Assembly (NCBI GenBank): GCA_025890175.1
Contig: JANPYM010000012.1
Coordinates: 1,376,205-1,440,204 of the forward strand
DNA: 64,000 nt
Direction: 5' to 3'
Source of the DNA: Ciborinia camelliae
Lineage: Eukaryota > Ascomycota > Leotiomycetes > Helotiales > Sclerotiniaceae
A program made the position numbers and the translations under genes. The first letter of the stretch is position 1, and the number at the start of each line of letters is the position of its first letter. Below the pieces are notes generated by a model that saw only the letters and a list, made by a program, of their open reading frames with translations, searched no databases and was not told the origin of the DNA. Shown piece by piece: positions 32,421 through 43,728 of the stretch.

Positions 32421-33854
32421 AGTATCAACGAATTATTGAACCATAGCTTCTGCATGCTTTCTGGACGGGAGTGAGGTCAAAGCTTGCGCATCGACACCTG
32501 TTCGTATTGAAGCCGCCGAGGCGGATAAAAAAGAAGCAGCAAAGCTTTGAGTTATTCCATCATCGCACGAGAGGAGGTCCTTATTGATTAGCTTTTCGTA
32601 AGTGAAATTCAGATAAGGGGGATTATATAGTTTGTTGAGGCATGCAGATTGCGGTGGTCGAAAGCATCAGACTCTAACCACGAGACTGTATTTGTTATTT
32701 GAACATCTTCTGCGGGCGTTTCTTGCCATGAGATGACTAGACTTTTGTCAGATTGAATTCTTTACCAGAGCGTTTGCGTGAGTGGACAATACCGGATGAG
32801 GTATCTATTGAACTGCTTGGTGAATTGACGTTTTTTGTAAGAAGCTCTTCTAATCTTCTCGGGGCGTACATTCAGCTCCTCGATCCCTTGACTGCCATGA
32901 CAATGATTAGGCGCTACTACCAAATAATGTTGAAGTAGTAAGAACTAACTTTGATGATCTCACTGAGATAGGAGCGACCGATTGGGTACTTGAGGGGTCT
33001 GCGAGATCTGTATGGCCCGCGGCTAATACGCAGGACAGCTTACGGGCTCGGTTATTTGAGCAAGGAAATATGCGATCACATTTTGACGAGGACAGAATAT
33101 GATTAATGTATCATTGTCAATCTCATCTCCCTCACCTTGAGCTTTTTGGTCCGAAAAAACTGACATGATACTGGTTCCTGTCGACGAGGTGCTTTTTCTT
33201 TATGTCCGTCCTGAGAGAGGTTGGTCGACGAGGATCGCTTCATGGTGGTTTACTCACAACGCACGCAAGTAAATTTTCACAACTGGTAACCTCAAACCGT
33301 AAACTAAATGGAGCCAATAATTGTATTACGGCCGCAAAAAAAAATTACATGAAGCTTCTGCGCGTAAGAATATATAAGAACTTTGCGGGTTGTCCTTGAT
33401 GAGAATGGATGAGAATAGATGAATGTTACGAAAGCATGATGTTTCCTTTCCGCGGATCTGTCCGGTCCACTTTTCCGACTCCTTCATCTGCATGGGAGCC
33501 AATCAAATGTGATGCACTACAAACAACAATCAGGCCCTCCGTACTCGAAGGACCTCTGAAAAAGAAGTTACTTAACTTCCTCTCCAAATTATCTCCTAAT
33601 TCAGTTGTGGGCAAACAACATTCCATCCTACCATTACAGATTTTTGCACCAATTCCGCAAGCCATGGAACCTCCGATATATTTGAATCTATGATGACCTT
33701 TTAAGCTCTTTTTCGAGATGGTGTAGACTATAAGTAAACTCGAATTCGAAGTGAGTTGATGGCATCGTCCTCATACTACTTTCTCAATCTCATTCATTCA
33801 TTTTACGGGCTCGTTTTCTTTTGTACATGATAGTTAGGCTATCAATTTTCTCCT
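32421..33854. other. Spacer between divergent pseudogenes
   Basis: No intact ORF. It presumably contained the DNA-binding exon of the factor and the shared promoter region; nothing recognisable remains. Confidence 0.45.
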
Positions 33855-35330
33855 ATGCCTCAATCAATGGATCTCTGTAGAAGCCCATTGAGGGGGAACC
33901 TCGAGGAGTCGACCGAATCAGATAAAATTTCAGACCTTAGATCACAACCCATCGAATCACCCAGTGAGCTTTCAGAAAAGAATATTCCGGAGGATCTAGA
34001 ATGGAAGTGGGTATTTCCTACCCTTGTTTACTGAGGACTCTATTGACAAGGTAGCAGTACTCGATCATGAATTCCAGTCACCGGTGCATTTTCTATAATG
34101 TTCTGTTCAGTAGGCTTCATAAATGCTTTTGGGGTCTTTCAAGAATAACATGCCAAAAACATGCTGGCCGATAAATCCTCATCAGATATCTCATGGCTTG
34201 GATCTTTTAACGTCTTTTGCATGTTTGGTGGAACATTTATTGCTGGATATCTGAATGATAAATATAGATGAAAGGCAAGTCGACCAGGTGCACAATGATT
34301 GAGAGCCATGCTAATCATGAATTTGCCCTTAGTATACGGAGGGAGTATTATGATGTTATTTTCTCTGTCCATGACTTCTCTTTGCAGAGAGTATTATCAG
34401 TTTTTCTTTGCACAATGATTCCTACTAGGTGACGGTATTGCATCTATTCTCCTGCCTGGATTTACAATCGTGGCACATTACTTCATCAAATATCGAGGTT
34501 TGGCACTAGGAATTGTGGTATCAGGATCCTCATTAGGAGGTATAATTTGGCCAATTGCTCTCAACAAACTCCTAGTCGACGTCTGGTTCAGGTGGGCCGT
34601 TCGGATAGTTGCTTTTATTGAACTTCAGTTATTGATCATTGGATGTCTCTCGGTCGGAGCACCAATTCAAAAGAATGGTCATATCATGACAAAACTAGAC
34701 TTCTCTTGCGTCAAGAATCCTGTCCTCATTTTACTAGCCATTGGACTTTTTCTCGTTTACTTTGGTCTCTTGACACCTTTCTTTTATATTGAGCCTTGGG
34801 CCTTGTCTCTTGAATTGGATAGCAATTTCGCATTCTACACAATCAGCATTGTCAATGCAGCCAGTTTATTTGGCCGCATCCTCCCCGGTCTATTGGCGGA
34901 TCGATTTGGTTGCTACAACATCTCGGTTACCGCTGCTATTTCCTCCGGTTTGGTTTGTACATGCATGATAAAAGCAACTTCTGTGGCCGGAATCACCATT
35001 TTTTCTTTAGCTTGTGGATTGTCTCAGGGGAAATTATCAGTCTTCAGGGGGTTTGTGCGGCAAAGTTGGTACCACCAACTCAATTTGGTGTCGCCATGGA
35101 TTCCATCATGACTTTCATCTCCATCGCGTAAGTTTTTCCTCCCCTTCTTACGAAATGAACCATGTTTAACAGTACTAGCGGGCTCGTGGGATCGCCTATA
35201 AATGGGCAAATTCTAGATGTTTGGGGGTATCTCGGAATGTGTCTCTTTTCCGGGTTAGTGATGATTTTGGGTGGACTGGTACTTCTCTCCGCAAGACTCA
35301 AGCTCAACATCCAACTAACTACTGGCTAAA
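33855..35330 (+). pseudogene. MFS monocarboxylate-type transporter pseudogene
   Basis: The 5' exon (ATG 33855, acidic cytosolic start, ...EDLEWKWV) leads to TGAFSIMFCSVGFINAFGVFQE, then an in-frame TAA (about 34145), then SDISWLGSFNVFCMFGGTF and AGYLNDKYR before a TGA. From 34470 the frame is clean for about 185 residues: YRGLALGIVVSGSSLGGIIWP is the classic mid-protein motif of fungal MCT-like permeases, and FGRILPGLLADRFG is the second-half MFS loop. Near 35025 a one-base shift is needed to reach EIISLQGVCAAKLVPPTQFG. A normal GTAAGT intron (35128-35173) precedes the last helices (GSPINGQILDVWGYLGMC). The N-terminal half is dead. The substrate is unknown. Confidence 0.8.
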
Positions 35331-36686
35331 GCTTAGGACTGAAGTACGATGGATCTCAAATATGAATATTGAATCTCTGCTCCTTTATTGTTAGTTCTCC
35401 ATCTCCATCACGCCCCTTAATAATTGTACGAGCTTCCCGCTTTGACACCCTATCCTCCCCACACTCTCATAATTTTTCCAAATAATACGCTGTATGGGAA
35501 GTGAGCGGGGTGTAATTTGCAAACAGGGGGAGTACTGATATTCCCTTCCATATTGATTTTAGAGAAGTACGGACACAGTTTGTAAGATTACATACAGTTC
35601 ATAAGGTTCCACATTGCACCCTTAGTATATAATACTTCTCTGCGCCATATGGAACTTGCCTCCAAGTTCAAAGCACCAAGGGCACAAAATCTGACATTTA
35701 ATGTTGCACTATCAATTAAGTCCTCTATCAAATAAAGTCAGTCGATGGATGGCAGCCTTGACATCCAATGCTCCAGCTGCGCCAACTGCGCTAAGAACAC
35801 CAAGGTCAAAACGTCAAGTGTCATATTGATGTTTGGACAGTACCTGAAAGTTTTTGTGGTTTGCACTATTGCTTCCCGTCTGGTGAAAAACAATGGTTTG
35901 ATTTTTCCCCTGGTAAACATTTTCATCATTGTCCATCCTGGGCTATATCATCACGGGGTGGTATGCAACAACCACAACCACCACCACGACCACCACCACA
36001 ACAATAAAAAGCAGCTTTATGACTCTCCCAGTTCCAATTCATGAGTAATCATAATCTCCTCATTTCATTTCATTTCAAGCCCCCAAAGTAAAATTACAAG
36101 TAAAGAGAAAAAAACCCAGTGGTTTGAAACCCCCCAGCCTCACCCAAAATTTTCCATCGCGTTTCATACCCCACTAGCTCCTATCCGAGCACCCCTTTCT
36201 TCTATCTCCTCACCACCTGTCTAAATCCTTACAAGGCGCACAGGTCTACAGGTCTCCAAGAAGAAGCTTATATCGAAGCATATTTACTTCCCGTCATACT
36301 AAAAAAAGAACACTAATCATTTGAATTGAGGCACCATACGCCTCCGAATCTGAGGGTCCAACCGAGCGTGTATAGGTCTGAGGAATTGATTTGGAAGTTC
36401 TCAAACCTTTGGAGATTGAAGATATTTGGAATGGAACTTCAGATGATGGACTGTATAAATAGATGTAGAAACTCCATGCAGAGGATTTTCTTCTCATCAG
36501 TTCATCGGTTCACTTCTCTTCTCTCCATCTCTCCTCTTTCCACAATCACAATAATCTATCGAACAGGTTTCGATAACAACGCATTCGTTTCAATCATTTA
36601 ATTTAATCGCTAAAATTCAAAAAATCCAAACTCCAAACTCATAAATCCAGAGTCAGAAATCCAAACTCTGAAATCCAAGAGCCAAA
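35331..36686. other. Intergenic
   Basis: No gene. CAACCACAACCACCACCACG-like trinucleotides occur near 35969. The 3' end is the promoter of the next gene. Confidence 0.5.
36454..36461 (+). promoter_or_regulatory. TATA box of the Gly-rich gene at 36687
   Basis: TATAAATA lies 226 bp upstream of the ATG, followed by a pyrimidine-rich leader (TTCTCTTCTCTCC), as in highly expressed fungal genes. Confidence 0.5.
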
Positions 36687-37559
36687 ATGCGTTTGTCACT
36701 CATTGTCTTCCTTCTCCCATTGGCTATCGCCGCACCTGTATGTATTCATGCTATCCTGCTCAAGGACTTTCCGTCTTCCCTCCCCTAAACAAAACAATCT
36801 AACAAATCTTCAGACCAAACGCCAACTCAATGGTCTCCAGACGCGTACAGAAGAGACAGTCAGCGGTGGCGCTGGTGCTTCCGCTGGTGTTTCAGCAGGC
36901 GCGGGTGTCTCTGTAGGTGGGGGAGCGGGAGGTCGCGCTGGAGGTGGAGGTGGAGCTGGAGCACAAGCTGGAGGTGGAGCGGGAGTTCAAGCCGGAGGTG
37001 AAGTAGGAGGTGGAGGTAGAGCTGGAGGTGAAGCTGGAGGACAAGCTGGAGGACAAGCTGGAGGTGAAGCTGGAGAAGACTATGAAGATGACTATGAGGA
37101 TGACTATGAGGAAGAATCCGGTGAAGACTATGGAGACGATTCTGGAGAGGATTATGGAGGAGAATCTGGAGGGGAATCCGGAGGAGAATATGAAGGAGAA
37201 TCTGGTGCAGGAGCTGGTGCAGGAGCTGGAGGAGAAGGGGGAGCCAGAGCCGGAGCAGGAGCAGGAGCCGGAGCCGGAGCCGGAGCTGACGTTGGAGCTA
37301 ACGCAGGAGCTGGAGCCAACGGGGCCGCCGGACTTGGAGGTTTGGTGAGTTTTCTTCCGCTTTCTAAGTTTCCATGATTTGGGAGACACGGTGCTAATAA
37401 ACGATATAGGGTGGACTTCTTGCTGGCTTGGGTTTGGGAGGCAGCGCAAGTGCTAATGCTGGAGGAGATCTATTGGCTGGCTTGGGTTTGGGAGGCAGCG
37501 CAAGTGCTAATGCTAATGCTGGAGGAGATCTATTGGCTGGATTACAACTTCCAATATAG
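36687..37559 (+). CDS. Secreted Gly/Ala-rich repeat protein with acidic block
   Basis: Exons 36687-36737, 36814-37344 and 37410-37559 give 243 residues; both introns are GT-AG in phase 0. The signal peptide is MRLSLIVFLLPLAIAAP, ending near the first intron, followed by TKRQLNG with a Kex2-type KR site. The mature part is GGAGA-type repeats, a Tyr/Asp/Glu-rich stretch (EDYEDDYEDDYEEESGEDYG, about residues 112-145), more GAGA repeats, and a C-terminal tandem of GLGLGGSASANAGGDLLAG encoded by the last exon. Such composition suggests an extracellular structural or adhesive protein; the acidic block could bind cations (inference). No Cys, so not a hydrophobin. Confidence 0.8.
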
Positions 37560-38368
37560 AGATAAGGAGACGAGGAGACGAGGAGACGAGGAGACGTTTC
37601 GCCTGTATCCTACTTGGAAAGGTTCTATTAAATTGTAATACTAGTACTTGACAATTACCATACCTCGTTCCATTTGAAATTTTCTGATGAATATGAACGT
37701 TTTATTTGAGGGGGAGGCTTGGGTCAACAATGACTGATTGTAAACTGAAACCATTTGGTCAGATAAGCCAATATTTCTCTGGTCTAATGGTGCTCTAGAA
37801 TGTGATCATTGATAGCGATATTCATCGATGACTTATCATGGTTAGTTCACCAAGTTTCAAACAACTGACGAAACCGACATAACCCCACCTGCATTAATAA
37901 ATACAACAGGCATATCAACACTTCGGTATTATCAAGCTTTTTCTTGTTCATCTCCGGATATATGCCTTTTTCAATATGGAAAGATTTTCGAGTTGAGATC
38001 GAAAATAAAGTTTATTGGCGTTAAGCTTAATTAATCGTATACATCGTCACCCACTATTCAATCTTTAGATGAAGCAAAAAAGTGTGGATATACTTATTTC
38101 TGTGGTCTCTTATCAGTCCATCTCATGTATATAAGTTCGCGATGAATCTACTTTCTCCTCCATCATCACCATCACCATCACTTCCTCTTCCATCACCATC
38201 ACCATCACTCTCTCTACATTCAATCATTATATACCTTCGTGAACACTTGCTAGCACAAGAAATCATCCAACGTTGACGTTCTTTTGACAATTTTCACATA
38301 CGATCATTCATTCAATCTACCAAAGAACTTCATCAAAAACTTCCAAGTTCAAAGACCGAACGATCAAG
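37560..38368. other. Intergenic
   Basis: Contains the promoter of the next gene; GACGAGGAGACGAGGAGACG repeats lie just past the stop at 37571-37592. The leader has CATCACCATCACCATCAC runs (38162-38208). Confidence 0.5.
38128..38135 (+). promoter_or_regulatory. TATA box of the Gly-rich gene at 38369
   Basis: TATATAAG 241 bp upstream of the ATG, the same layout as the neighbouring secreted protein gene. Confidence 0.45.
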
Positions 38369-39361
38369 ATGTATTTCCACGTCTCCCTCATCATTGCTGC
38401 TCTCCCTTTCATCTCGGGAGCTCCCATTGGCTCCAGCACATCCAAATTTGGCCTGGAGTCTCGTCAAGCTTCCGGCACATACGGCAGCGCACCATCATCT
38501 GCTTCCGGTTTATCAGGCCTTGGACCTTATCAAGGTTCCGGCCCATACAGCGGTAAACCACCATCTGCTTCTGGAAAGCCTGGATCAAAGCCTAAACATC
38601 ATCATGATGATAACGACGCAGACGACGACAAACCATCAAAGTCTAAACATCATCATGGATCTGGCACATCCAGCGGATCATCATCATCCGCTTCCGGTTT
38701 ATCAGGCCTAGGTCCTTATCAGGGTTCTGGCCCATACAGTGGCACACCATCATCAGGCTCCGGATCAGGCTCTAAACATCATCATGGTTCTGGCTCATAT
38801 GGCGGCGCATCTGGCCTCGGGTCTCCTGGTGGTAGTGGTGCAGGTTCGGGAATGGGTGGTTTGGGTGGTTTGGGTGGCGGAATTGGCGCATCCTCTGGAT
38901 TAGGGGGTGGTTCATCTGGATTGGGAGCTTTGGGTGGAGGAGCTGGTGCAACCCCTGGATTAGGGGGTGGTGCATCGACTGGATTAGGGGGTGGTGCATC
39001 GACTGGATTAGGTGGTGGTGCATCGACTGGATTAGGTGGTGGTGCATCTGGATTAGGAGCTTTGGGTGGAGGAACTGGTGCACCCCCTGGATTAGGTGGT
39101 GGTGCGTCCACCGGATTAGGGGGCAGTGGATACTCTGGATTAGGCGCTTCAGGCGCCGGAAGTGGTGCATCTCCAGCAGCTGGGTTATCAGGACTGTTAG
39201 GCGGTGGAGCTGGTGCAACAACTGGATTGGGTGGTGCAACAGGTAAAGTTCCAGGAATGACTGGGGGGACTGGTAAATCTTCAGGAGCTAGCCTATCAGC
39301 TCTCTTGAGTGGTGGAGCAGGAGCGGGAGCTGGAACTGGAGCGACTGCATCTACGCCTTAA
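38369..39361 (+). CDS. Secreted Gly-rich protein with KHHH clusters
   Basis: Single exon, 330 residues. Signal peptide MYFHVSLIIAALPFISGAP, then a short propeptide-like piece ending in LESRQASG. The first third has two copies of SASGLSGLGPYQGSGPYSG, separated by KHHHDDNDADDDK and KHHHGSG; KHHH occurs three times in all. The rest is tandem GLGGGAST units (39 bp or less in DNA). His and Asp clusters suggest metal binding; Gly-rich repeats suggest a flexible wall or matrix protein. It lies next to another Gly-rich secreted gene on the same strand, so the pair may be related by role rather than sequence. Antisense Pro-rich frames are shadows. Confidence 0.8.
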   Translation: MYFHVSLIIAALPFISGAPIGSSTSKFGLESRQASGTYGSAPSSASGLSGLGPYQGSGPYSGKPPSASGKPGSKPKHHHDDNDADDDKPSKSKHHHGSGTSSGSSSSASGLSGLGPYQGSGPYSGTPSSGSGSGSKHHHGSGSYGGASGLGSPGGSGAGSGMGGLGGLGGGIGASSGLGGGSSGLGALGGGAGATPGLGGGASTGLGGGASTGLGGGASTGLGGGASGLGALGGGTGAPPGLGGGASTGLGGSGYSGLGASGAGSGASPAAGLSGLLGGGAGATTGLGGATGKVPGMTGGTGKSSGASLSALLSGGAGAGAGTGATASTP

Positions 39362-41972
39362 GCTTTGTGTTGGGAAGCTCGACACGAAAGGGAAAAAAAG
39401 CTTAGATTTGGCGCATGAGATTGTGGATTTGATAGGCTTTCTGGGTGGGGATTCTGAGGATTCTGGGGATCTTGGACGGATTATGATAGTAACTATGTTT
39501 GAAACATCGTTATGCTGCAGTAGAATGAATTCTGGAATTCAAGTTGGGACGGGATTTTAGGAATTCGAGATCTTTCAATTAACAATCAATTGATTTGATA
39601 GACTAAATGCTGCCATGACCACTCGTATCAAGCTGTGCATGTAACTTTGATACCTCAAATTGGGCAATAACACCGATGAGCAAGTGAAAAGTGTAGAAAA
39701 TCAGTCTTTTGCTTCATTGGTGGGAGGATTGTGGGTGTAGAAGGGTTGATTTATGAGCAGAAATACGATCGTGAGACTATATAGGCCCCATGGTCACACC
39801 TGCCGTATTGATCTCTAACATCAGATTGGTACACCGCACATTTCGAACCGTCTTCGAATTTATCATCACAGTGGAGTCAACTATGAATATCTTTCAGGCA
39901 CGACTTGTGATAATCCCTATAGTAGGTAGGAATACTGTAATTCCCCCAAACTGTAGCAGAATTGTATATTCATCGACTTCATTCCCCGTCTTGTACGGAG
40001 TAAACCGACTGGAAAAGGGTTGTAATATTAACAGAAATCTTTCACTTGAACCCCCATGGGCAATTTCGTCAATAACATTACCACTAGGCAATCCATATGA
40101 CAGACAACATTACCATGGACATGATCGTGATGGAAAATATTACCACCAAAAACTACAATAAAATCTCCAAAAATTGAAATTCCGACACGCCGGGAATAAC
40201 TGGGAGAAAGTCCTCTCATTCCCAGTTCGTTCATACAACTTTCCAAAAAAGAAAAACGTGTACCTAAAAAGAGAGATGAATAAAAATGGTTACTGCCTGA
40301 AATGAAGTGGACTTACCTATCTCCCCTCAGACCCTTCGGTGATTCCACAATCATAAAAATCTATAAACCGACCAATTAGGGCCATGTGGTGGCCTCCGTA
40401 CGATATGGAGATTAACGTTCCCTTCACTTTGATTGATTCGGTTTACGCATTTTACGAATTACGAAGTAATTAACGTAAAATGAAGCTAAAATATAAGATC
40501 GTTAAATCTCCTAAGAGAGTTTGACACCTGGGCAAGGCAGGAACAAATAACTGAACTCTCCATTTGACTGCGATTGGCTGACGTAATTCGATGGATTGGC
40601 ACGTGAATAGCCCCTCAGATTAAAGTTCGATGCACGGCCGGGTTTTGTGGTCGTTGCGGATGCGTCAGCATACCTAATGCTGCCTTTCCCCCCCTGCTGC
40701 TTTATTGCTGTTACTAGTATAGGTATCTGAGTGGAATACATTCGGGTTTCCAGCTTTATTAAGTGTTACTCATACTTCTATAATTACCTAGGATTAGCAA
40801 CATTCTTCACGACTACCGAGAATTAAAGTTGATATTCGAACGCTAGTTACATGGTCTAATGAAAGAAAATGAATTAGTTAAATACATGGATCGCCGGAGG
40901 ACCGGAGGTTGGAGCCAATGCTGATTCGGTGTTATAACCAAGTCACTTCCTAAGCAACCTAAATACTAGGTAGATACATCAAACCATATAGTGTACATGA
41001 AACTTTATAAGATCAGCCTTGTGACTGTTGCTCACGCCCCGTAGAATAGGTAGTAGAATAGGCGTGAAAACTAAATCTTGGCGCTCAAGCCCCGTCGTGA
41101 TGTGAGATTTTGTAGTCTCCGTCGAGAAGATTGTCCGGATGTCATTTTTTCTTGAGATCATATGATTCCAAGGTTATTCATAGCTGCTCGTCATCATCTC
41201 AATCTAGAAAAGGCGAGTGCTGGAACTAGACCGACCCCATATATGATCTACGGACTCTCGAGTTTGCTAGTTTTGCAATGGCTAGTTTTGCAATGTGTTC
41301 TCATCCAAAACTCCACCGGGTCTATGGATCACGATATGGAGAAGATGCAATGGGAATAGCGGGGAGCGATTTTGGGGTTGGAGATTTAGATTCAATCTTT
41401 GGGTCCGATTGCAAACTTACGTATGTGGCCTGAAATGAGTCGATGTATGTTTGCTATGATGCGGTTCCATCATTGTGAAAGCTAAGTATATGCTGACGAG
41501 TGATCAATGTGGTTCATTTATTCTATACGGAGGTTTCTATAGTGTCGTTTCTGCAGTGGAATTTCGGCGGTACAGTATCATGAAAGACCTTATGGAAAGA
41601 CCGATTCAAATAAATCTTAACTCTCGAAATTGACCTTTGATTAGGTAGTGTTGATATAAAGTAGTTCTACATACACTAGCTCGATATACAATAATAATAT
41701 CAACAATAGGTAGGTAATGTGATCTATCTTTCTGACTGTATTCCTCCCTTTTCGATCCTGTACTTCCCACATACCTAGATAATGCCTCTTATGATATATC
41801 TTGGCGCAGAAATACATGCCTACGCGCCCAGTTTGGATTATTCTCTGGCATACTAATATACCTTTTAAAAGATGCAGAAAACAAAAATCAGTGCCAGAGG
41901 TTGACCATCTTAATTGCTTGATGTCATGTGGTAAAGTTCAATAACAAAAGGTAGATAGATAATTGATCAATA
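39362..41972. other. Intergenic, no supported gene
   Basis: About 2.6 kb of AT-rich DNA with short overlapping frames (for example 39790-40161 plus, 40511-40741 minus) that lack domains or splice support. Small TACCTAGG motifs are present. Confidence 0.5.
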
Positions 41973-42566
41973 TCACAGATGATATGAACGATAGACCACA
42001 TTCCAGTGCATACCATCACTCCTACCACTATCGATTATTTCCTCAAAATTTCCATCGTAATCGTCATCGATATCCTCCTCCATATCTTCGTAGTTTTCGT
42101 CGTAATCCTCGTATTCATCATCTTCTTCATCTTGTTCATTCTCCTCCATCTCCTCATCCTCCATCTCCTCATCAAACATATCATCATCCCATTCATCCTC
42201 CCCCCATGCATCCTCCCCCCACTCATCCTCCACTTCATCCTCTCCCCACGTCAACCTAACCCACTCCCTGGCAAGACGAATCCCCATAACCGCAACCCTA
42301 GGATGCATTCTATCGGGAAGCTCCGCATGAATACATCGTTCAATAAGCTGCACCATATTATCCCCAGCCGACGATGCTCCCCGAAACGCCAGCTGCGCTT
42401 TCCAATAATCAATATCGTAGTATTTTTCATGGAATTCTTCGGGATTGGGGAGCGCGTCAAAGGAATACCCTTTGCATTGCAGAAGGTTAATGTTGTCGTA
42501 TGTAAATTCACAACCGAACATGCGTCGGCGGAGAGGTTCATGTCCTCCAGGTCCCCAATCTGCCAT
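41973..42566 (-). CDS. Hypothetical protein with long acidic tail, 197 residues
   Basis: I start at ATG 42566 (MADWGPGGHEPLRRRMFG), since the upstream extension to 42755 is Asn/Pro/His-rich leader containing a repeat of AACCCAAACCC. The first 115 residues look globular (NINLLQCKGYSFDALPNPEEF, DYWKAQLAFRGASSAGDN, VAVMGIRLAREWVRLTW). The rest is almost only Glu/Asp with Trp/Tyr/Met (EDEVEDEWGEDAWGEDEW...). No signal or membrane part, hence probably nuclear or cytosolic. Family unknown. Confidence 0.6.
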   Translation of the reverse strand: MADWGPGGHEPLRRRMFGCEFTYDNINLLQCKGYSFDALPNPEEFHEKYYDIDYWKAQLAFRGASSAGDNMVQLIERCIHAELPDRMHPRVAVMGIRLAREWVRLTWGEDEVEDEWGEDAWGEDEWDDDMFDEEMEDEEMEENEQDEEDDEYEDYDENYEDMEEDIDDDYDGNFEEIIDSGRSDGMHWNVVYRSYHL

Positions 42567-43371
42567 CGTGGGTTTGGGGTTTGGGTTTGGGTTTGGGAGA
42601 TATGTGATTAGAGAGAGATTGATATTGGATATTGGATGTGTGGTTATGTTTTTATGGTGATATTCGTGTGTGTTATGGAGGATCAGAGTTGGATATAAGA
42701 GGGAAAAAAGTTGCTCAAGGGATGAGGTCCTGATATAGTAATGAAGATGATACATTAAAGCCGTACGAAAGGTACAGGTCTAGCATACGGCTTTTGATCC
42801 ATGAGCTTTCTTCATTGTCATTGGGTTTTTCTTACGGTACAAACTGGGGTATTTACCAAGGTATTATATGCAAAGTGCTAAAACATTTGAGAGTGATACT
42901 TCCCCCCTTCACTTAGTGATTCAATGTCAAATGTGAATCTTGAAAATAAATGGTGGTATACGATGAATTCAGAGCACAAGAAATAGACCGCACTCATATC
43001 TCACTTTCAGAGTGGCATCAGAAGTTGCGTTTTCCTCCATCATCTCAATGCTTTTTAATACAGGAGTGGAAAGATAGTGGTACAAAAATTGATTGTCACC
43101 CACTCAAATGTAATGCACCAAGTACTCCATCCTTTCCTTACATATGAAGAGATTGTGTGCTCACTCTGAGTTTGCTCAAGGACAGTGAGGTTATTAAAGT
43201 AAGAAATGAATATAGAGATGCATAACCAAACACTAAGTCGAAAGAAACGGGAATAACTTCATCTTTTGCTACAGATGGGACCAACTAATGCGTATATGTT
43301 TTTTCAAGAGAACCATCATATCAACACAAAAGCCGTTGGAGTTACAGTTACATGACTTCAATGAAGTCAAC
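42567..43371. other. Intergenic
   Basis: No supported gene; includes the leader of the gene ending at 41973. Confidence 0.5.
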
Positions 43372-43728
43372 TCAATCAACAAGCGAGGGATCAAACAAGG
43401 ATCGGTCGCGATATTTGTCTCGGGACCGAGAATAAACATCAAACATCCCGACGGAGAAATCACGAATGCACACAACCCACCAACGCGGATCACCAACTTT
43501 TGACGCTGGAAAAATGGGATTTGCCGCCAACAACATTGTTCCGAAAAATCTCCGGTCAAAAATAACGACCTCACCATGTTCAGTAATGAGGATATATTCG
43601 CCCAATTTGAAGTCTTGACAACCTATCCAACGATATGTACTCATTTTTTTAATCCCAGCCAGGTAAATAGGGATGATACGATGGAGATTGTGGTACAAGT
43701 TGCGGTTACGTGTTATTAAAAGTATCAT
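43372..43728 (-). CDS. Hypothetical ORF, 118 residues
   Basis: ATG at 43728, with a second likely start at 43644 (MSTYRWIGCQDF). Sequence such as EYILITEHGEVVIFDRRFF and VGDPRWWVVCIRDFSVG looks like a small globular beta-rich protein. No introns or family match; moderate chance of being a fragment. Confidence 0.3.
   Translation of the reverse strand: MILLITRNRNLYHNLHRIIPIYLAGIKKMSTYRWIGCQDFKLGEYILITEHGEVVIFDRRFFGTMLLAANPIFPASKVGDPRWWVVCIRDFSVGMFDVYSRSRDKYRDRSLFDPSLVD

Noticed and set aside
38772..39239. Minus-strand His/Pro-rich ORFs
   Set aside because: Antisense of GGT/GGA repeats of the secreted protein gene.
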